Assembly: GCF_003063455.1 (NCBI RefSeq)
Contig: NZ_NESN01000002.1
Span: forward strand, 186,001 to 250,000
Length of the DNA: 64,000 nt
Reading direction: 5' to 3'
Source: Limnohabitans parvus II-B4
Lineage (GTDB): Bacteria > Pseudomonadota > Gammaproteobacteria > Burkholderiales > Burkholderiaceae_C
Shown: in pieces, positions 36,005-45,691 of the stretch
Layout of the letters: each line of letters begins with the position of its first letter
Position numbering within the stretch: the stretch's first letter is position 1
Notes under the pieces: model-generated
What the model was told of the DNA's origin: nothing
Databases searched by the model: none
Seen by the model: only the letters and a program-made list of their open reading frames with translations
Program-made: the position numbers and the translations under genes

Positions 36005-37072
36005 TCAGTACACGCCCGAACGCGTGAGGCCTTGCACCGCATCAGGCGATTGCGTTTGCATGAACTGGCGAATGCAGGCCAGCGCATGGTCAATGCCTGC
36101 GGCGTCCACATTCAGATGCGTGACAAAGCGCAAGCCAATCAGCCCCGTGGCCAGAACACCCTGATCTTTCAACGCCTCCAGCAGCGCTGGCCCCCGTCCA
36201 TCGGCCACGTCTACAAACACGATGTTGGTCTGCGCTGAGCGCACGCTCAGACCAGCGATGCCCTGCAGGCCTTGCGACAGGCGTTGGGCCAAAGCATGGT
36301 CATCGGCCAGCCGCTCCACATGGTGGTCCAGCGCATGCAAAGCCGCTGCAGCCAACACGCCGGACTGGCGCAAGCCGCCACCCAAAACCTTGCGCCAGCG
36401 CAGCGCCTTGGCGATCAGTTCACGCGAGCCACACAAGGCAGAGCCCACCGGGGCGCCCAAACCTTTGCTGAAACACACGGACACGCTGTCAAAGTGGTCC
36501 ACGATACGGCGAACGCTGGCCGTGACCGGCTCGCCTTCGGCTTGCGCCACGGCCGCGTTGAACAAGCGGGCACCATCCAGATGTGTGGCCAAGCCATGTC
36601 GCCTGGCCAGCCCGGTGGCTTGCGCCAAGTAGTCTTGTGACATGACGTGACCATTCCAGGTGTTTTCCAGCGCCAGCAGGCGGGTCCGCGCAAAGTGGCA
36701 ATCGATGGGCTTGATGGCCGCCGTGATGTCGGCGAGCGCCATTTCACCTTGCGCGTTTTGCGCGAGCGGCTGCGGCTGAATGCTGCCCAGCACCGCAGCG
36801 CCGCCGCCTTCGTAACGGTAGGTGTGCGCGTTTTGGCCCACGATGTATTCGTCGCCGCGTTCGCAATGCGCCATCAGAGCGCACAAGTTGCTCTGCGTGC
36901 CCGAGGGCATGAACAAAGCCGCCTCTTTGCCGGTGATCTGGGCGATGCGTTCTTGCAAGGCATTGACCGCAGGGTCGTCGCCAAACACATCGTCACCCAA
37001 AGGGGCGTTCATCATGGCCTCACGCATCGCCGCCGTGGGCTGCGTGACGGTGTCGCTGCGCAAATCGATCAT
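36005..37072 (-). CDS. ltaE: Low-specificity L-threonine aldolase
   Basis: PLP enzyme cleaving L-threonine or L-allo-threonine to glycine and acetaldehyde, cytoplasmic tetramer. 355 residues. N-terminus [20 protein letters not shown], family signature [28 protein letters not shown] before the cofactor region, and the PLP lysine in [17 protein letters not shown] (near residue 205). Its start overlaps the trpG stop by 4 bp, so it is translated with the anthranilate synthase genes although it has no known role in tryptophan synthesis. It could supply glycine/serine or act on phenylserine-type substrates; not decidable here. Confidence 0.93.
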   Translation of the reverse strand: MIDLRSDTVTQPTAAMREAMMNAPLGDDVFGDDPAVNALQERIAQITGKEAALFMPSGTQSNLCALMAHCERGDEYIVGQNAHTYRYEGGGAAVLGSIQPQPLAQNAQGEMALADITAAIKPIDCHFARTRLLALENTWNGHVMSQDYLAQATGLARRHGLATHLDGARLFNAAVAQAEGEPVTASVRRIVDHFDSVSVCFSKGLGAPVGSALCGSRELIAKALRWRKVLGGGLRQSGVLAAAALHALDHHVERLADDHALAQRLSQGLQGIAGLSVRSAQTNIVFVDVADGRGPALLEALKDQGVLATGLIGLRFVTHLNVDAAGIDHALACIRQFMQTQSPDAVQGLTRSGVY

Positions 37073-37650
37073 GGCCGCTCCAGAAAATTCTTGAGCATGG
37101 CGTGGCCGTGCTCGGTGAGGATGGATTCAGGGTGGAACTGAACACCTTCGATGTCGAGCTCGGTGTGGCGCACACCCATGATTTCGCCATCTTCGGTCCA
37201 CGCGGTCACCTTCAGGCACGGAGGACAGCTGGCCCGCTCAATCGCCAGCGAGTGGTAACGGTTGACGGTGAACTGCTGCGGCAAGCCTGCAAAAACGCCT
37301 TCTTGCGTGGTGGTGATGACACTGGTTTTGCCGTGCATCAGCTCTTGCGCCCGAACGATCTTGCCGCCAAATGCCGCACCAATGCTTTGGTGCCCCAGGC
37401 ACACCCCCAAAATCGGCAACTGGCCCGCGAAGTGCCGAATAGCCGCCACCGAAATACCGGCCTCAGCAGGCGAACAGGGGCCCGGTGAAATCACCAGGCG
37501 ATCCGGTTGGCGCGCGGCAATGCCTTCGAGGGTGATTTCATCGTTGCGAAACACGTCGACGTCAGCGCCCAGTTCTCCAAAGTACTGAACGATGTTGAAG
37601 GTGAACGAGTCGTAGTTGTCGACCATCAGGAGTTTGATTTTTTTAGCCAT
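37069..37650 (-). CDS. trpG: Anthranilate synthase component II (glutamine amidotransferase)
   Basis: Class I glutamine amidotransferase giving ammonia to TrpE, 193 residues from the ATG at 37650, five bases after GGAG; a GTG two codons earlier is less likely. The nucleophile Cys is in [11 protein letters not shown], the catalytic His/Glu in [33 protein letters not shown] is the typical N-terminus. In many beta-proteobacteria this subunit also serves PabB. It follows trpE by 2 bp and overlaps ltaE by 4 bp. Confidence 0.97.
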   Translation of the reverse strand: MAKKIKLLMVDNYDSFTFNIVQYFGELGADVDVFRNDEITLEGIAARQPDRLVISPGPCSPAEAGISVAAIRHFAGQLPILGVCLGHQSIGAAFGGKIVRAQELMHGKTSVITTTQEGVFAGLPQQFTVNRYHSLAIERASCPPCLKVTAWTEDGEIMGVRHTELDIEGVQFHPESILTEHGHAMLKNFLERP

Positions 37651-37652
37651 GA

Positions 37653-39152
37653 TCACTCCAACCCTTCTTCCACCAACTCACTCGCACGCAACAAGGCGCG
37701 GGCCTTGTGCTCGGTTTCGCGCCATTCCATCTCGGGCACCGAATCGGCCACCACACCGGCTGCCGCCTGCACATACAGGGTCTGGTCTTTGATGACGGCG
37801 GTGCGAATCGCAATGGCCACGTCCATGTCACCTGCATAGCTGATGTAGCCGCAAGCGCCCCCGTAAATGCCGCGTTTGACGGGTTCGAACTGGTCGATCA
37901 GCTCCATCGCATGGACCTTGGGGGCACCCGTCAGCGTGCCTGCCGGGAAAGTGGCCTTGAGCACATCCATGTTGGTCATTCCATCGTTCAGCACGCCCTC
38001 GACGTTGCTCACGATGTGCATCACATGGCTGTAGCGCTCGACCACAAACGCCTCGGTCACTTTGACGGAACCAATCTGGGCGATGCGCCCAATGTCGTTG
38101 CGGGCCAGGTCGATCAGCATCACATGCTCGGCCCGCTCTTTCGGGTCGTTGATCAGCTCTTGCTCGGCAGCCTTGTCTTTTTCGGGCGTCGCGCCCCGTG
38201 GGCGTGTGCCCGCCAAGGGACGGATGATGACTTTCGCGCCCTCTTCGGTTTGCTCTTGACGCACCAAAATCTCAGGGCTGGCCCCCACCACATGGAAGTC
38301 GCCAAAGTTGTAAAAATACATGTACGGGCTGGGGTTGAGCGAACGCAAGGCACGGTACAAGGACAGCGGGCTCTCGGTGTAGCGCTTTTTGATGCGTTGT
38401 CCGATCTGCACCTGCATGAAGTCGCCCCCGGCGATGAGCTCTTTGGCCTTTTCCACGGCAGCGATGTAATCGGCCTTGGCAAAGTCACGCTCGGCCGGGT
38501 AAGACTGGGTGGGTTTGACCACCGGCGCGCTGACCGAGTACTTGAGCTGCTCTTTCAGGTCACGCAAGCGTTTTTTTGCGCCCACATAGGCCTCGGGCGT
38601 GGCCGGGTCGGCATAAACAATCAGGTAGAGCTTGCCCGACAAGTTATCGATGACGGCCAGTTCTTCGCATTGCAGCAACAAGATGTCGGGCGTGCCCAAG
38701 GTGTCGGGCGGGCAGGATTTTTCGAGTTTTTTCTCGATATAACGGACGGCGTCGTAACCAAAATAGCCTGCCAAGCCGCCACAAAAACGTGGCAAACCGG
38801 GGCGCAAGGCCACCTTGAAACGCTTTTGGTACGCCTCAATGAAGTCCAGCGGGTTGCCCGTGGCGGTTTCGGTGACCACACCATCGCGCACCACTTCGGT
38901 CTTGGCATCGGCACCAAAGCCGCTGGCGCGCAGCAGGGTGCGGGCAGGCAAGCCAATGAAGCTGTAGCGCCCAAAGCGCTCACCGCCCACCACCGATTCG
39001 AGCAAAAAGCTGTATTTGCCGTTGTCCTTGGTGTGGGCCAGCTTCAGATAAAGCGACAGAGGGGTTTCCAGGTCCGCAAAGGCTTCCAGCATGAGCGGAA
39101 TGCGGTTGTAGCCTTGACTGGCCAGGCTTTTGAATTCAAGTTCGGTGATCAC
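37653..39152 (-). CDS. trpE: Anthranilate synthase component I
   Basis: Converts chorismate plus ammonia to anthranilate, the committed and feedback-inhibited step of tryptophan synthesis. 499 residues from a GTG at 39152, chosen because GGAGG (39162-39166) lies 9 bases upstream; a TTG two codons earlier is too close. The N-terminal regulatory region has LLES near the start ([18 protein letters not shown]), the tryptophan-binding signature. The chorismate domain has [39 protein letters not shown] and [20 protein letters not shown]. It is preceded by a leader region with a candidate leader peptide. Confidence 0.97.
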   Translation of the reverse strand: MITELEFKSLASQGYNRIPLMLEAFADLETPLSLYLKLAHTKDNGKYSFLLESVVGGERFGRYSFIGLPARTLLRASGFGADAKTEVVRDGVVTETATGNPLDFIEAYQKRFKVALRPGLPRFCGGLAGYFGYDAVRYIEKKLEKSCPPDTLGTPDILLLQCEELAVIDNLSGKLYLIVYADPATPEAYVGAKKRLRDLKEQLKYSVSAPVVKPTQSYPAERDFAKADYIAAVEKAKELIAGGDFMQVQIGQRIKKRYTESPLSLYRALRSLNPSPYMYFYNFGDFHVVGASPEILVRQEQTEEGAKVIIRPLAGTRPRGATPEKDKAAEQELINDPKERAEHVMLIDLARNDIGRIAQIGSVKVTEAFVVERYSHVMHIVSNVEGVLNDGMTNMDVLKATFPAGTLTGAPKVHAMELIDQFEPVKRGIYGGACGYISYAGDMDVAIAIRTAVIKDQTLYVQAAAGVVADSVPEMEWRETEHKARALLRASELVEEGLE

Positions 39153-39264
39153 GGGCAAGAGCCTCCAAAGCGCTCAGCGACCTCTGGCGAGGTGCTTTTC
39201 ATTCATCCAGTTGCCCAGCCGATGCCGGGCGCGGGTGGCGGGCAAGGCCGCACGGTCGAAAGTG
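39153..39264 (-). promoter_or_regulatory. trpE leader with alternative RNA pairings
   Basis: Spacer between a candidate leader peptide and trpE. Competing pairings seen on the minus strand: CTGGC/GCCAG (39270-39283, spanning the second Trp codon); CCAGCC at the end of the leader ORF with GGCTGG (39215-39220); TTGCCC (39240-39245) with GGGCAA (39211-39216); and ACCTC/GAGGT (39180-39193), a hairpin 14 bases before the Shine-Dalgarno GGAGG. No T-run follows any of them, so control of translation start or Rho-dependent termination fits better than a classic intrinsic attenuator. Confidence 0.45.
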
Positions 39265-39360
39265 TCAGGCTGGCTGACGCCAGGGCCAAGCTCCCCGGCC
39301 TTCCGCTGGGGAATGGCTCGGCAGGCTGGCTGCGCAGGAGTGGCTTTGGATGATGAACAT
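39265..39360 (-). CDS. trpL: Candidate trp leader peptide
   Basis: 31-codon ORF, ATG at 39360, between gph and trpE. It holds two Trp codons separated by Pro near its end (GAWPWRQPA stop), the arrangement expected of a tryptophan leader peptide. The second Trp codon lies in the 5' arm of a CTGGC-GTCA-GCCAG hairpin, so ribosome stalling there would free the 3' arm for the alternative pairing with GGCTGG further down. No strong ribosome binding site is seen before the ATG, and the best promoter match places the transcript start almost at the ATG. Supported by position and codons only. Confidence 0.5.
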   Translation of the reverse strand: MFIIQSHSCAASLPSHSPAEGRGAWPWRQPA

Positions 39361-39368
39361 GATGCCCA

Positions 39369-39399
39369 AGTGTAGCAAAGCTGGCGGGCGGTTTTACAA
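39369..39399 (-). promoter_or_regulatory. Weak candidate promoter of trpE operon
   Basis: Minus strand TACACT (39369-39374) with TTGTAA (39394-39399), spacer 19 bp, or TGTAAA with 18. The spacing is long. The start would fall within a few bases of the trpL ATG. Confidence 0.35.
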
Positions 39400-39414
39400 C
39401 CACCCGCATCGCAC

Positions 39415-40149
39415 TCATTGCACGGCTGCGCGCAGGCAATCGGGCAACTGGGCCAGAGAATCCAGCCAAGCGGCTGCGGGGGTGTCTTGTATGCGTTGCC
39501 CGTGGTTGTAGCCATAAGTCACCAACACCACGGGGCACCCTGCGGCATGGGCAGCTTGTGCGTCGTTGCTGGAATCACCCACCACCAAGGTTCTACCTGC
39601 TGCCGTGCCCAAGGCCTCGCAGGTTTTAAGGATGGGCAAGGGATCGGGCTTTTTGAGCTCAAAGCTGTCACCGCCAAAGACGTGTGCAAAGAAATGGTCT
39701 AACGATTTTTCTTTCAGCAAGGCCTCAGCAAACGACAAGGGCTTGTTGGTCAGACACGCCATGGGCAAGCCCTGCTGTGCAAATGCCTGCAAAGCGGACA
39801 GCACACCTGGGTACACATCGGCAAACTGGCCATTGATCTGGAGGTAATGGTGCTGATACCGCTGCCAGGCCCTATCAAACAAGGCATCTACCGACAATGC
39901 AGGACAGGCCTGCCCCACGCCCTTGACCTCGGGCCGGGTTATCTGGTGGGCCAGCAGGGTACGGATCAGGTGCTCCGAGCCTTTGCCAATGGTCTGTTCG
40001 ATCAGGGCGTTGGAGACCGGGGGCAAGTCCAGATCGGCCATGGTGCGGTGCAAGGCCACTTGGAAATCTCCCAAGGTGTGAACCATGGTGCCGTCCAGAT
40101 CAAAAATGACCGCTTCAATCTGCGTCAGATCATGGGCGAAGACGGTCAT
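39415..40149 (-). CDS. gph: Phosphoglycolate phosphatase
   Basis: HAD-superfamily phosphatase removing 2-phosphoglycolate formed by DNA repair or Rubisco oxygenation. 244 residues. Motif I DLDGTMVHT (nucleophile Asp near residue 17) inside AVIFDLDGT, motif II LTNKPLSFAEALL, and motif III/IV KKPDPLPILKTCEALG with VVGDSSNDAQAAHAAG. The cap domain lies between motifs I and II. rpe ends 2 bp upstream, so the rpe-gph pair is one unit leading into the trp genes, a linkage common in proteobacteria. Confidence 0.93.
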   Translation of the reverse strand: MTVFAHDLTQIEAVIFDLDGTMVHTLGDFQVALHRTMADLDLPPVSNALIEQTIGKGSEHLIRTLLAHQITRPEVKGVGQACPALSVDALFDRAWQRYQHHYLQINGQFADVYPGVLSALQAFAQQGLPMACLTNKPLSFAEALLKEKSLDHFFAHVFGGDSFELKKPDPLPILKTCEALGTAAGRTLVVGDSSNDAQAAHAAGCPVVLVTYGYNHGQRIQDTPAAAWLDSLAQLPDCLRAAVQ

Positions 40150-40151
40150 GC

Positions 40152-40832
40152 TCAGCCCAAAGCCAGGCGCATCTGGTCGACCACCCCTTTGTAATCGGAT
40201 TTGCCAAAAATGGCGCTGCCTGCGACAAACGTGTCCGCGCCTGCGTCGGCCACGCGGCGGATGTTGTCGACTTTGATGCCGCCGTCCACTTCCAGGCGAA
40301 TGTCGCGACCACTTGCATCAATGAGTTTGCGCGCTTGTTCAATCTTGCGCAGGGCTGAATCAATGAAGCTTTGCCCCCCAAAGCCAGGGTTGACGCTCAT
40401 GATGAGGATCAAATCGATTTCGTCGAGGGTCCACTCCAGCACATCCAGCGGCTCGGCTGGGTTGAACACCAAGCCTGCTTTTACGCCCTTGCTTTTGATG
40501 GCCTGGATGCTGCGGTGCACATGGCCGCTGGCATCAGGATGAAAGCTGATCAGGTCGGCCCCCGCCTCGGCAAAAGACGCCGCCAACGCATCCACGGGTG
40601 AAATCATCAAATGCACATCGATCGGGACCGCCACCCCTGCCGCCGTTTTCGCATGCGGCTTGAGGGCTTGGCAAATCATCGGGCCAAATGTGAGGTTGGG
40701 CACGTAATGGTTGTCCATCACGTCAAAATGAATCCAATCAGCTCCCGCGTCGATGACGCTTTTGACTTCTTCGCCCAAGCGTGCAAAGTCAGCAGAGAGG
40801 ATAGAAGGGGCAATTCTGTAGGTCGTCGTCAT
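40152..40832 (-). CDS. rpe: Ribulose-phosphate 3-epimerase
   Basis: Interconverts ribulose 5-phosphate and xylulose 5-phosphate in the pentose-phosphate or Calvin cycles; TIM barrel, metal dependent. 226 residues. Begins [18 protein letters not shown]; metal ligands are in [23 protein letters not shown] and [11 protein letters not shown]; the flexible loop [12 protein letters not shown] is intact. It is the first gene of rpe-gph-trp, divergent from apaG with a 29-bp gap, so both promoters must overlap the starts or lie within genes. Confidence 0.97.
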   Translation of the reverse strand: MTTTYRIAPSILSADFARLGEEVKSVIDAGADWIHFDVMDNHYVPNLTFGPMICQALKPHAKTAAGVAVPIDVHLMISPVDALAASFAEAGADLISFHPDASGHVHRSIQAIKSKGVKAGLVFNPAEPLDVLEWTLDEIDLILIMSVNPGFGGQSFIDSALRKIEQARKLIDASGRDIRLEVDGGIKVDNIRRVADAGADTFVAGSAIFGKSDYKGVVDQMRLALG

Positions 40833-40861
40833 GCCTGAATTGTCGCAGTTAACATGCGCAA

Positions 40862-41254
40862 ATGTCTTCTTACAACGTTCAAATTGATGTGCAGCCCGAA
40901 TACGTGGCTGACCAGAGCAATCCGCTTCAACAAGTTTTTGCTTTTGCGTATACCGTCACCGTGACCAACACCGGTACGGTCGCGGCGCAACTGATTTCAA
41001 GGCATTGGGTCATTCAGGACGAAAGCGGCCACACCCATGAGGTCAAAGGTTTGGGGGTTGTGGGTCAGCAACCCCTGCTGCGTCCGGGCGAGTCTTTTCA
41101 ATACACCAGTGGCTGTCGCTTGCAGGCGCCCAGCGGCACCATGCACGGCAGCTACTTCTTTGTCGCCGAAGATGGGCATCGTTTTGATGCCCCTATCTCC
41201 ACTTTGGTGCTCGAATCTTCTGGCTCAGGCCTGACAGGTCGAACTCTTCATTGA
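40862..41254 (+). CDS. apaG: ApaG domain protein
   Basis: 130-residue beta-sandwich (fibronectin-III-like) protein of the ApaG family, linked in enterobacteria to Co2+ resistance and Mg2+ efflux; molecular role unsettled. Conserved [53 protein letters not shown] and [14 protein letters not shown]. It starts at 40862 without an obvious ribosome binding site. Divergent from rpe; thiL follows 27 bp on. Confidence 0.95.
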   Translation: MSSYNVQIDVQPEYVADQSNPLQQVFAFAYTVTVTNTGTVAAQLISRHWVIQDESGHTHEVKGLGVVGQQPLLRPGESFQYTSGCRLQAPSGTMHGSYFFVAEDGHRFDAPISTLVLESSGSGLTGRTLH

Positions 41255-41281
41255 TACCGCCTTGCGGTTAAGCTCTTGGTC

Positions 41282-42241
41282 ATGGGTGAATTTGACCTGA
41301 TTGAACGTTTTTTCAAGCGCCCGCCTCTTAGAGCGGATGTGGGCATTGGGGATGACTGCGCGGTGTGGTCACCTCGTGCCGGTCATCAATTGGCTTTCTC
41401 TGCCGACATGCTCGTCGAAGGTCGGCACTTTTTATCGACTGTTGAGCCAGCTCGGCTAGGCCACAAAGCGCTGGCTGTGAATTTGAGCGATCTGGCCGCT
41501 TGCGGCGCCACGCCTCAAGCCTTCTTGTTGTCTTTGTCCTTGCCCCGGGCGGACGAAAGCTGGCTGTCTGGTTTTTCGCAAGGCCTGTTTCAATTGGCCG
41601 ATGCGCATGGCTGCGAGCTGATCGGCGGCGACACCACACAAGGCCCCTTGAACATTGCGATCACGGTGATGGGAGAGCTCCCACAAGGGCAATCCATTTT
41701 GCGTAGCGGTGCCCAAGCGGGCGATGACTTGTACGTGAGCGGTCATTTGGGTGATGCACGCTTGGCACTGGAAGCTTTTCGCGGCGCAATCAGCTTGCCG
41801 CAAGCGGTATTCGATGCAGCACGTCTGCGCATGGAGATGCCCTCCCCCCGCGTGGCTCTGGGCATTGCCCTGCGCGGTATTGCACACGCCATGGCCGACA
41901 TCAGCGATGGTTTGCTTGGCGATCTGGGGCACATCCTCAAAGCCAGCCATGTGGGTGCCGAAATTGAACTGCCTTCCACATCGGCCCTTATGCAAACCAC
42001 GCACCACTGGTCATGCCCCCCTGACTTGGCGCAGACCTGTGTACTGTCTGGAGGCGACGACTACGAACTCGTCTTCTGCGCACCTCCATTGGCATCTGCC
42101 AGCGTCCATGCTGCGGCACAAGCCTCGGGTACGCGCGTCACACGGATTGGTCGCATCACCGCGGAACCGGCACTGGTTCTTCTGGACGCCCAAGGGCAAG
42201 TTGTGCATTCGCGGTTCCGCTCTTTTGATCACTTTGCATGA
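41282..42241 (+). CDS. thiL: Thiamine-monophosphate kinase
   Basis: Last step of thiamine pyrophosphate synthesis: phosphorylates TMP to TPP. 319 residues from the ATG at 41282 (a TTG two codons earlier is in frame). PurM-like fold. FDLIERFF at the N-terminus, ATP/Mg2+ residues in VGIGDDCAV and SADMLVEGRHF, NLSDLAACGATPQAF, GGDTTQG, and ADISDGLLGDLGHIL. It overlaps pgpA by 4 bp (ATGA), as is widespread in proteobacteria. Confidence 0.96.
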   Translation: MGEFDLIERFFKRPPLRADVGIGDDCAVWSPRAGHQLAFSADMLVEGRHFLSTVEPARLGHKALAVNLSDLAACGATPQAFLLSLSLPRADESWLSGFSQGLFQLADAHGCELIGGDTTQGPLNIAITVMGELPQGQSILRSGAQAGDDLYVSGHLGDARLALEAFRGAISLPQAVFDAARLRMEMPSPRVALGIALRGIAHAMADISDGLLGDLGHILKASHVGAEIELPSTSALMQTTHHWSCPPDLAQTCVLSGGDDYELVFCAPPLASASVHAAAQASGTRVTRIGRITAEPALVLLDAQGQVVHSRFRSFDHFA

Positions 42242-42777
42242 CGATGCCCCATTCTTCTTTCGACTCAGGTGCCGTCAATCGCCCTATCAAGCCGACGGCC
42301 GCGTTCATGCTGGCGCACCCTGCCCACACCATCGCCCTGGGTCTGGGCTCGGGTCTAGCGCCTAAGGCACCCGGAACGGTTGGCAGTCTGTGGGGGTGGC
42401 TCTCTTGGCTTGTCGTTCAAAACTACCTCTCTTTGCCTCAGCAAGCCTTGCTGATAACCACAGCATTCTTTGCCGGTTGGTGGGCATGTACAGTCACCGC
42501 ACGCCACATGCGCATCAGCGACCCAGGTGCCATCGTGGTGGACGAGATCATTGCCATGTGGCTGATTTTGTATTTGGTCATGCCGACAAACTTCTGGGGC
42601 CAATTGACTGCCTTTGCTTTGTTTCGATTTTTCGATGCAGCCAAACCCGGCCCAGTTGCTTGGGCAGACCAACTGTTCAAGGGCTTTGGCTGGCGCGGTG
42701 GTTTTGGCATCATTTTTGATGACCTCGTGGCTGCTTTTTGCACACTGTGTGTGATGGCATTGTGGCGGTGGTTCTGA
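42238..42777 (+). CDS. pgpA: Phosphatidylglycerophosphatase A
   Basis: Membrane phosphatase that makes phosphatidylglycerol from its phosphate, 179 residues. Conserved GLGSGLAPKAPGTVGSL (residues ~35-51) and DPGAIVVDEIIAMWLI (near 98-113) carry the acidic metal-binding residues; FDAAKPGPVAWAD and GFGIIFDDLVAA follow. Three to four hydrophobic segments. Coupled to thiL upstream and to pncC downstream by overlapping stop/start codons. Confidence 0.95.
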   Translation: MTMPHSSFDSGAVNRPIKPTAAFMLAHPAHTIALGLGSGLAPKAPGTVGSLWGWLSWLVVQNYLSLPQQALLITTAFFAGWWACTVTARHMRISDPGAIVVDEIIAMWLILYLVMPTNFWGQLTAFALFRFFDAAKPGPVAWADQLFKGFGWRGGFGIIFDDLVAAFCTLCVMALWRWF

Positions 42778-43256
42778 TGTCTGATTCGCCTGCCCAATTG
42801 GCGGAACGCTTCAGCACTCTGAAATGGCAAATGGCCACCGCAGAAAGCTGCACAGGCGGTCTAATTTCGGCTAGCTGCACGGACTTGGCGGGCTCCAGTG
42901 CCTGGTTTGACCGTGGATTTGTCACCTACTCCAATGACGCCAAGATTCAAATGCTGGGCGTGCCCGCGGAGTTGATTGCAGCACAGGGAGCGGTCAGTGA
43001 AGCCGTCGCTCAGGCCATGGCCATCGGTGCGATTTACAGGTCCAAAGCGCAAGTGTCTGTTGCGGTCACAGGCGTTGCAGGCCCGAGCGGTGGTAGCCCT
43101 GAAAAGCCCGTGGGCACCGTTTGGTTCGGCTGGTGCATCAACGGAACCATCACAACCGAGCTCAAGCACTTTGAAGGCAGCCGCGAGCAAGTCAGGCAAG
43201 CGACCGTGGCACACGCGCTGGAAGGGCTACTCATCCGTCTGCCTCTTGTGAGTTGA
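42777..43256 (+). CDS. pncC: Nicotinamide-nucleotide amidase (CinA C-terminal domain family)
   Basis: Deamidates NMN to nicotinate mononucleotide in the pyridine nucleotide cycle; 159 residues, a stand-alone CinA C-terminal domain (YgaD/PncC type). Motifs: TAESCTGGLIS (residues ~17-27), GFVTYSNDAKIQMLGV, AVTGVAGPSGGSPEKPVGTVW. The start ATG shares one base with the pgpA stop (TGATG). The gene closes the apaG-thiL-pgpA-pncC run and is followed by a strong terminator. Confidence 0.94.
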   Translation: MSDSPAQLAERFSTLKWQMATAESCTGGLISASCTDLAGSSAWFDRGFVTYSNDAKIQMLGVPAELIAAQGAVSEAVAQAMAIGAIYRSKAQVSVAVTGVAGPSGGSPEKPVGTVWFGWCINGTITTELKHFEGSREQVRQATVAHALEGLLIRLPLVS

Positions 43257-43274
43257 ACGAGGAAGCCAGAAACG

Positions 43275-43300
43275 AAAAAACCCTCCGAAGAGGGTTTTTT
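43275..43300. terminator. Bidirectional terminator between pncC and tRNA-fMet
   Basis: AAAAAACCCTC / GAGGGTTTTTT with CGAA loop. T-runs on both strands. It ends pncC on the plus strand and the alpha operon/tRNA-fMet transcript on the minus strand. Confidence 0.93.
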
Positions 43301-43323
43301 GATATTCAACCGAAGTTGAAATT

Positions 43324-43400
<77 letters not shown>

Positions 43401-43410
43401 GTATCTTTGA

Positions 43411-43416
43411 ATTATA
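43411..43416 (-). promoter_or_regulatory. Perfect -10 box before tRNA-fMet
   Basis: TATAAT immediately past the rplQ coding end, 10 bp before the tRNA 5' end, with a GC-rich discriminator. No good -35 is visible; the spacer region lies in the 3' end of rplQ. It may give tRNA-fMet its own transcript besides readthrough from rplQ. Confidence 0.45.
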
Positions 43417-43418
43417 CC

Positions 43419-43805
43419 TTACTCTGCTGCTTGTTCGGCAGAAGAATCAGCACGATCAACCAATTCAACCAATGCCATTGGTGCATTGTCACCCACGCGG
43501 TAACCCATTTTCAGGATACGTGTGTAACCACCAGGACGCTTGGCGAAACGAGGCCCCAGATCGGCAAACAATTTGACGACGCTGTCACGGTCACGCAGGC
43601 GATTGAATGCCAAACGCTTGTTGGACAAGCTGTCTTCTTTGGCCAAAGTGATCATCGGCTCAATGACACGACGCAGCTCTTTGGCTTTAGGGAGTGTGGT
43701 TTTGATGACTTCGTGCTCAATGAGCGAGTTCATCATGTTACGCAGCATGGCGAGGCGGTGCTCGCTGGTGCGGTTGAGTTTGCGGAGGCCGTGTCCGTGA
43801 CGCAT
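43419..43805 (-). CDS. rplQ: 50S ribosomal protein L17
   Basis: Large-subunit protein near the exit tunnel, 128 residues. Starts [20 protein letters not shown]; conserved [25 protein letters not shown] (quoted in part: [20 protein letters not shown]), [16 protein letters not shown], and [20 protein letters not shown]. Last protein gene of the alpha operon, 80 bp after rpoA. Confidence 0.98.
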   Translation of the reverse strand: MRHGHGLRKLNRTSEHRLAMLRNMMNSLIEHEVIKTTLPKAKELRRVIEPMITLAKEDSLSNKRLAFNRLRDRDSVVKLFADLGPRFAKRPGGYTRILKMGYRVGDNAPMALVELVDRADSSAEQAAE

Positions 43806-43885
43806 GGTGCTTACCTTTCTTTATTAAACAGGCAGCCGTATCAGGTACTGCCCGTGCACACCCCGGGTATTCCGGGAACTTTGTA

Positions 43886-44878
43886 TTATCGCTTTTCCAG
43901 ACCAGCTGGTGGCCAAGCTTCGAGCTTCATGCCCAAAGTCAAACCGCGGGAAGCCAAGACTTCCTTGATTTCGTTGAGTGACTTGCGACCCAGGTTAGGG
44001 GTCTTGAGCAACTCATTCTCGGTACGCTGGATGAGGTCACCGATGTAGTAAATGTTTTCTGCTTTGAGGCAGTTGGCCGAACGAACCGTGAGTTCGAGCT
44101 CATCCACGGGACGCAACAGGATCGGATCGAAACTGCCTGCACCACCGCGCTGAGCTGGTTCATTGAACGCAGACAATTCGCTGCCTTCAAGCTGTGCGAA
44201 GACAGCCAATTGCTCAACCAAGATCTTGGCCGAAGAACGCACAGCATCTTCAGCGGTGATGGCACCGTTGGTTTCGATTTCAATGACCAGCTTGTCCAAA
44301 TCGGTACGTTGCTCAACACGAGCGCTTTCAACGGTGTAGCTCACGCGCTTTACCGGTGAAAAAGACGCATCCAGAACAATGCGGCCCAAGGCTTTGGTTG
44401 GCTCGTCAGCAAAGCGACGCATGCTGCCGGGCACATAGCCACGACCTTTTTCGACCTTGATCTGCATGTCCAGTTTGCCGCCGTGCGACAAATTGGCAAT
44501 GACGTGTTCAGGGTTGATGATTTCAACATCGTGAGGTGTCTGGATGTCAGCGGCAGTCACGGCACCTTCACCGTCTTTGCGCAAACTCAGTGTCACTTCG
44601 TCACGGTTGTGCAGTTTGAAAACCACACCTTTGAGGTTCAAAAGGATGTTGACCACATCTTCTTGGACACCATCGATAGATGAATACTCATGCACGACAC
44701 CGGCAATCGTGACTTCAGTGGCGGAGTAACCGACCATAGAAGACAACAAAACACGACGCAGCGCGTTACCGAGTGTGTGACCATAGCCACGCTCGAAAGG
44801 CTCCAACGTGACTTTTGCACGGTTGGCGGCCAATTGCTCGACTTGGATGGCTTTGGGTTTCAACAGATTGGTTTGCAT
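43886..44878 (-). CDS. rpoA: RNA polymerase alpha subunit
   Basis: Assembly subunit of RNA polymerase, 330 residues. N-terminal dimerisation domain with [20 protein letters not shown], linker around residue 235, then the C-terminal DNA/activator-binding domain with [20 protein letters not shown] and [20 protein letters not shown]. It lies between rpsD and rplQ, the standard alpha operon order. Confidence 0.98.
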   Translation of the reverse strand: MQTNLLKPKAIQVEQLAANRAKVTLEPFERGYGHTLGNALRRVLLSSMVGYSATEVTIAGVVHEYSSIDGVQEDVVNILLNLKGVVFKLHNRDEVTLSLRKDGEGAVTAADIQTPHDVEIINPEHVIANLSHGGKLDMQIKVEKGRGYVPGSMRRFADEPTKALGRIVLDASFSPVKRVSYTVESARVEQRTDLDKLVIEIETNGAITAEDAVRSSAKILVEQLAVFAQLEGSELSAFNEPAQRGGAGSFDPILLRPVDELELTVRSANCLKAENIYYIGDLIQRTENELLKTPNLGRKSLNEIKEVLASRGLTLGMKLEAWPPAGLEKR

Positions 44879-44982
44879 TCAGACTTCCTCTCAATACCCC
44901 CGGTCCGTTACACCGGTAAGGCTGATGAAGCACCCGGTGCCGCTTAGAAAGACAGCCCGGGAACGATTGAAACGACTCAGAA

Positions 44983-45606
44983 TTAACGCGAGTACAGTTC
45001 GACGATCAAGGATTCGTTGATGTCTGCAGCGAATTCATCACGATCAGGAACCTTCTTGAAGGTGCCTTCTGCCTTGTCGGCGTTGACTTCGACCCAAGCA
45101 GGCATACCCACTTGCAAAGCCAATTGCAAAGCTTCAACCACACGGTTTTGCTTTTTAGACTTTTCACGAACAGCGACCACGTCACCAGCCTTGACCAGGT
45201 ACGAAGGGATGTTCACGGATTGGCCGTTCACCGTAATGGCTTTGTGTGACACCATCTGACGTGCTTCAGCGCGAGTAGAGCCAAAGCCCATGCGGTAAAC
45301 CACGTTGTCCAGACGGCACTCGAGCAAGCCCAACAAGTTGGAACCTGTGTTGCCTTTGCGGCGATCGGCTTCAGCAAAATAGCGGCGGAACTGCTTCTCC
45401 AACACGCCGTACATGCGCTTGACTTTTTGCTTTTCGCGCAATTGCAGACCGTAGTCCGAAGTGCGTTGACCCGAAGTGCGGCCGTGCTGGCCAGGCTTGG
45501 TGTCAAATTTAGACTTGTCCGCGATGGAGCGACGTGCGCTCTTCAGGAACAAATCAGTGCCTTCACGGCGAGAAAGTTTGGCCTTGGGGCCGAGGTAACG
45601 TGCCAC
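44983..45606 (-). CDS. rpsD: 30S ribosomal protein S4
   Basis: Primary 16S rRNA-binding protein of small-subunit assembly, 207 residues. Begins [21 protein letters not shown]4 RNA-binding domain with [20 protein letters not shown] and [19 protein letters not shown]. This form lacks the N-terminal zinc cysteines (no C-x2-C pattern in the first 35 residues), as usual in beta/gamma-proteobacteria. S4 is the autogenous regulator of the alpha operon in E. coli. Confidence 0.98.
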   Translation of the reverse strand: MARYLGPKAKLSRREGTDLFLKSARRSIADKSKFDTKPGQHGRTSGQRTSDYGLQLREKQKVKRMYGVLEKQFRRYFAEADRRKGNTGSNLLGLLECRLDNVVYRMGFGSTRAEARQMVSHKAITVNGQSVNIPSYLVKAGDVVAVREKSKKQNRVVEALQLALQVGMPAWVEVNADKAEGTFKKVPDRDEFAADINESLIVELYSR

Positions 45607-45691
45607 TTGAAATCCTTTTATGCATCTGCCGCATCAAAAATGCGGGAGCCAGGCGATGCAAGCATGGCCTGGCGGTGGGCTTGGTTGGTAA

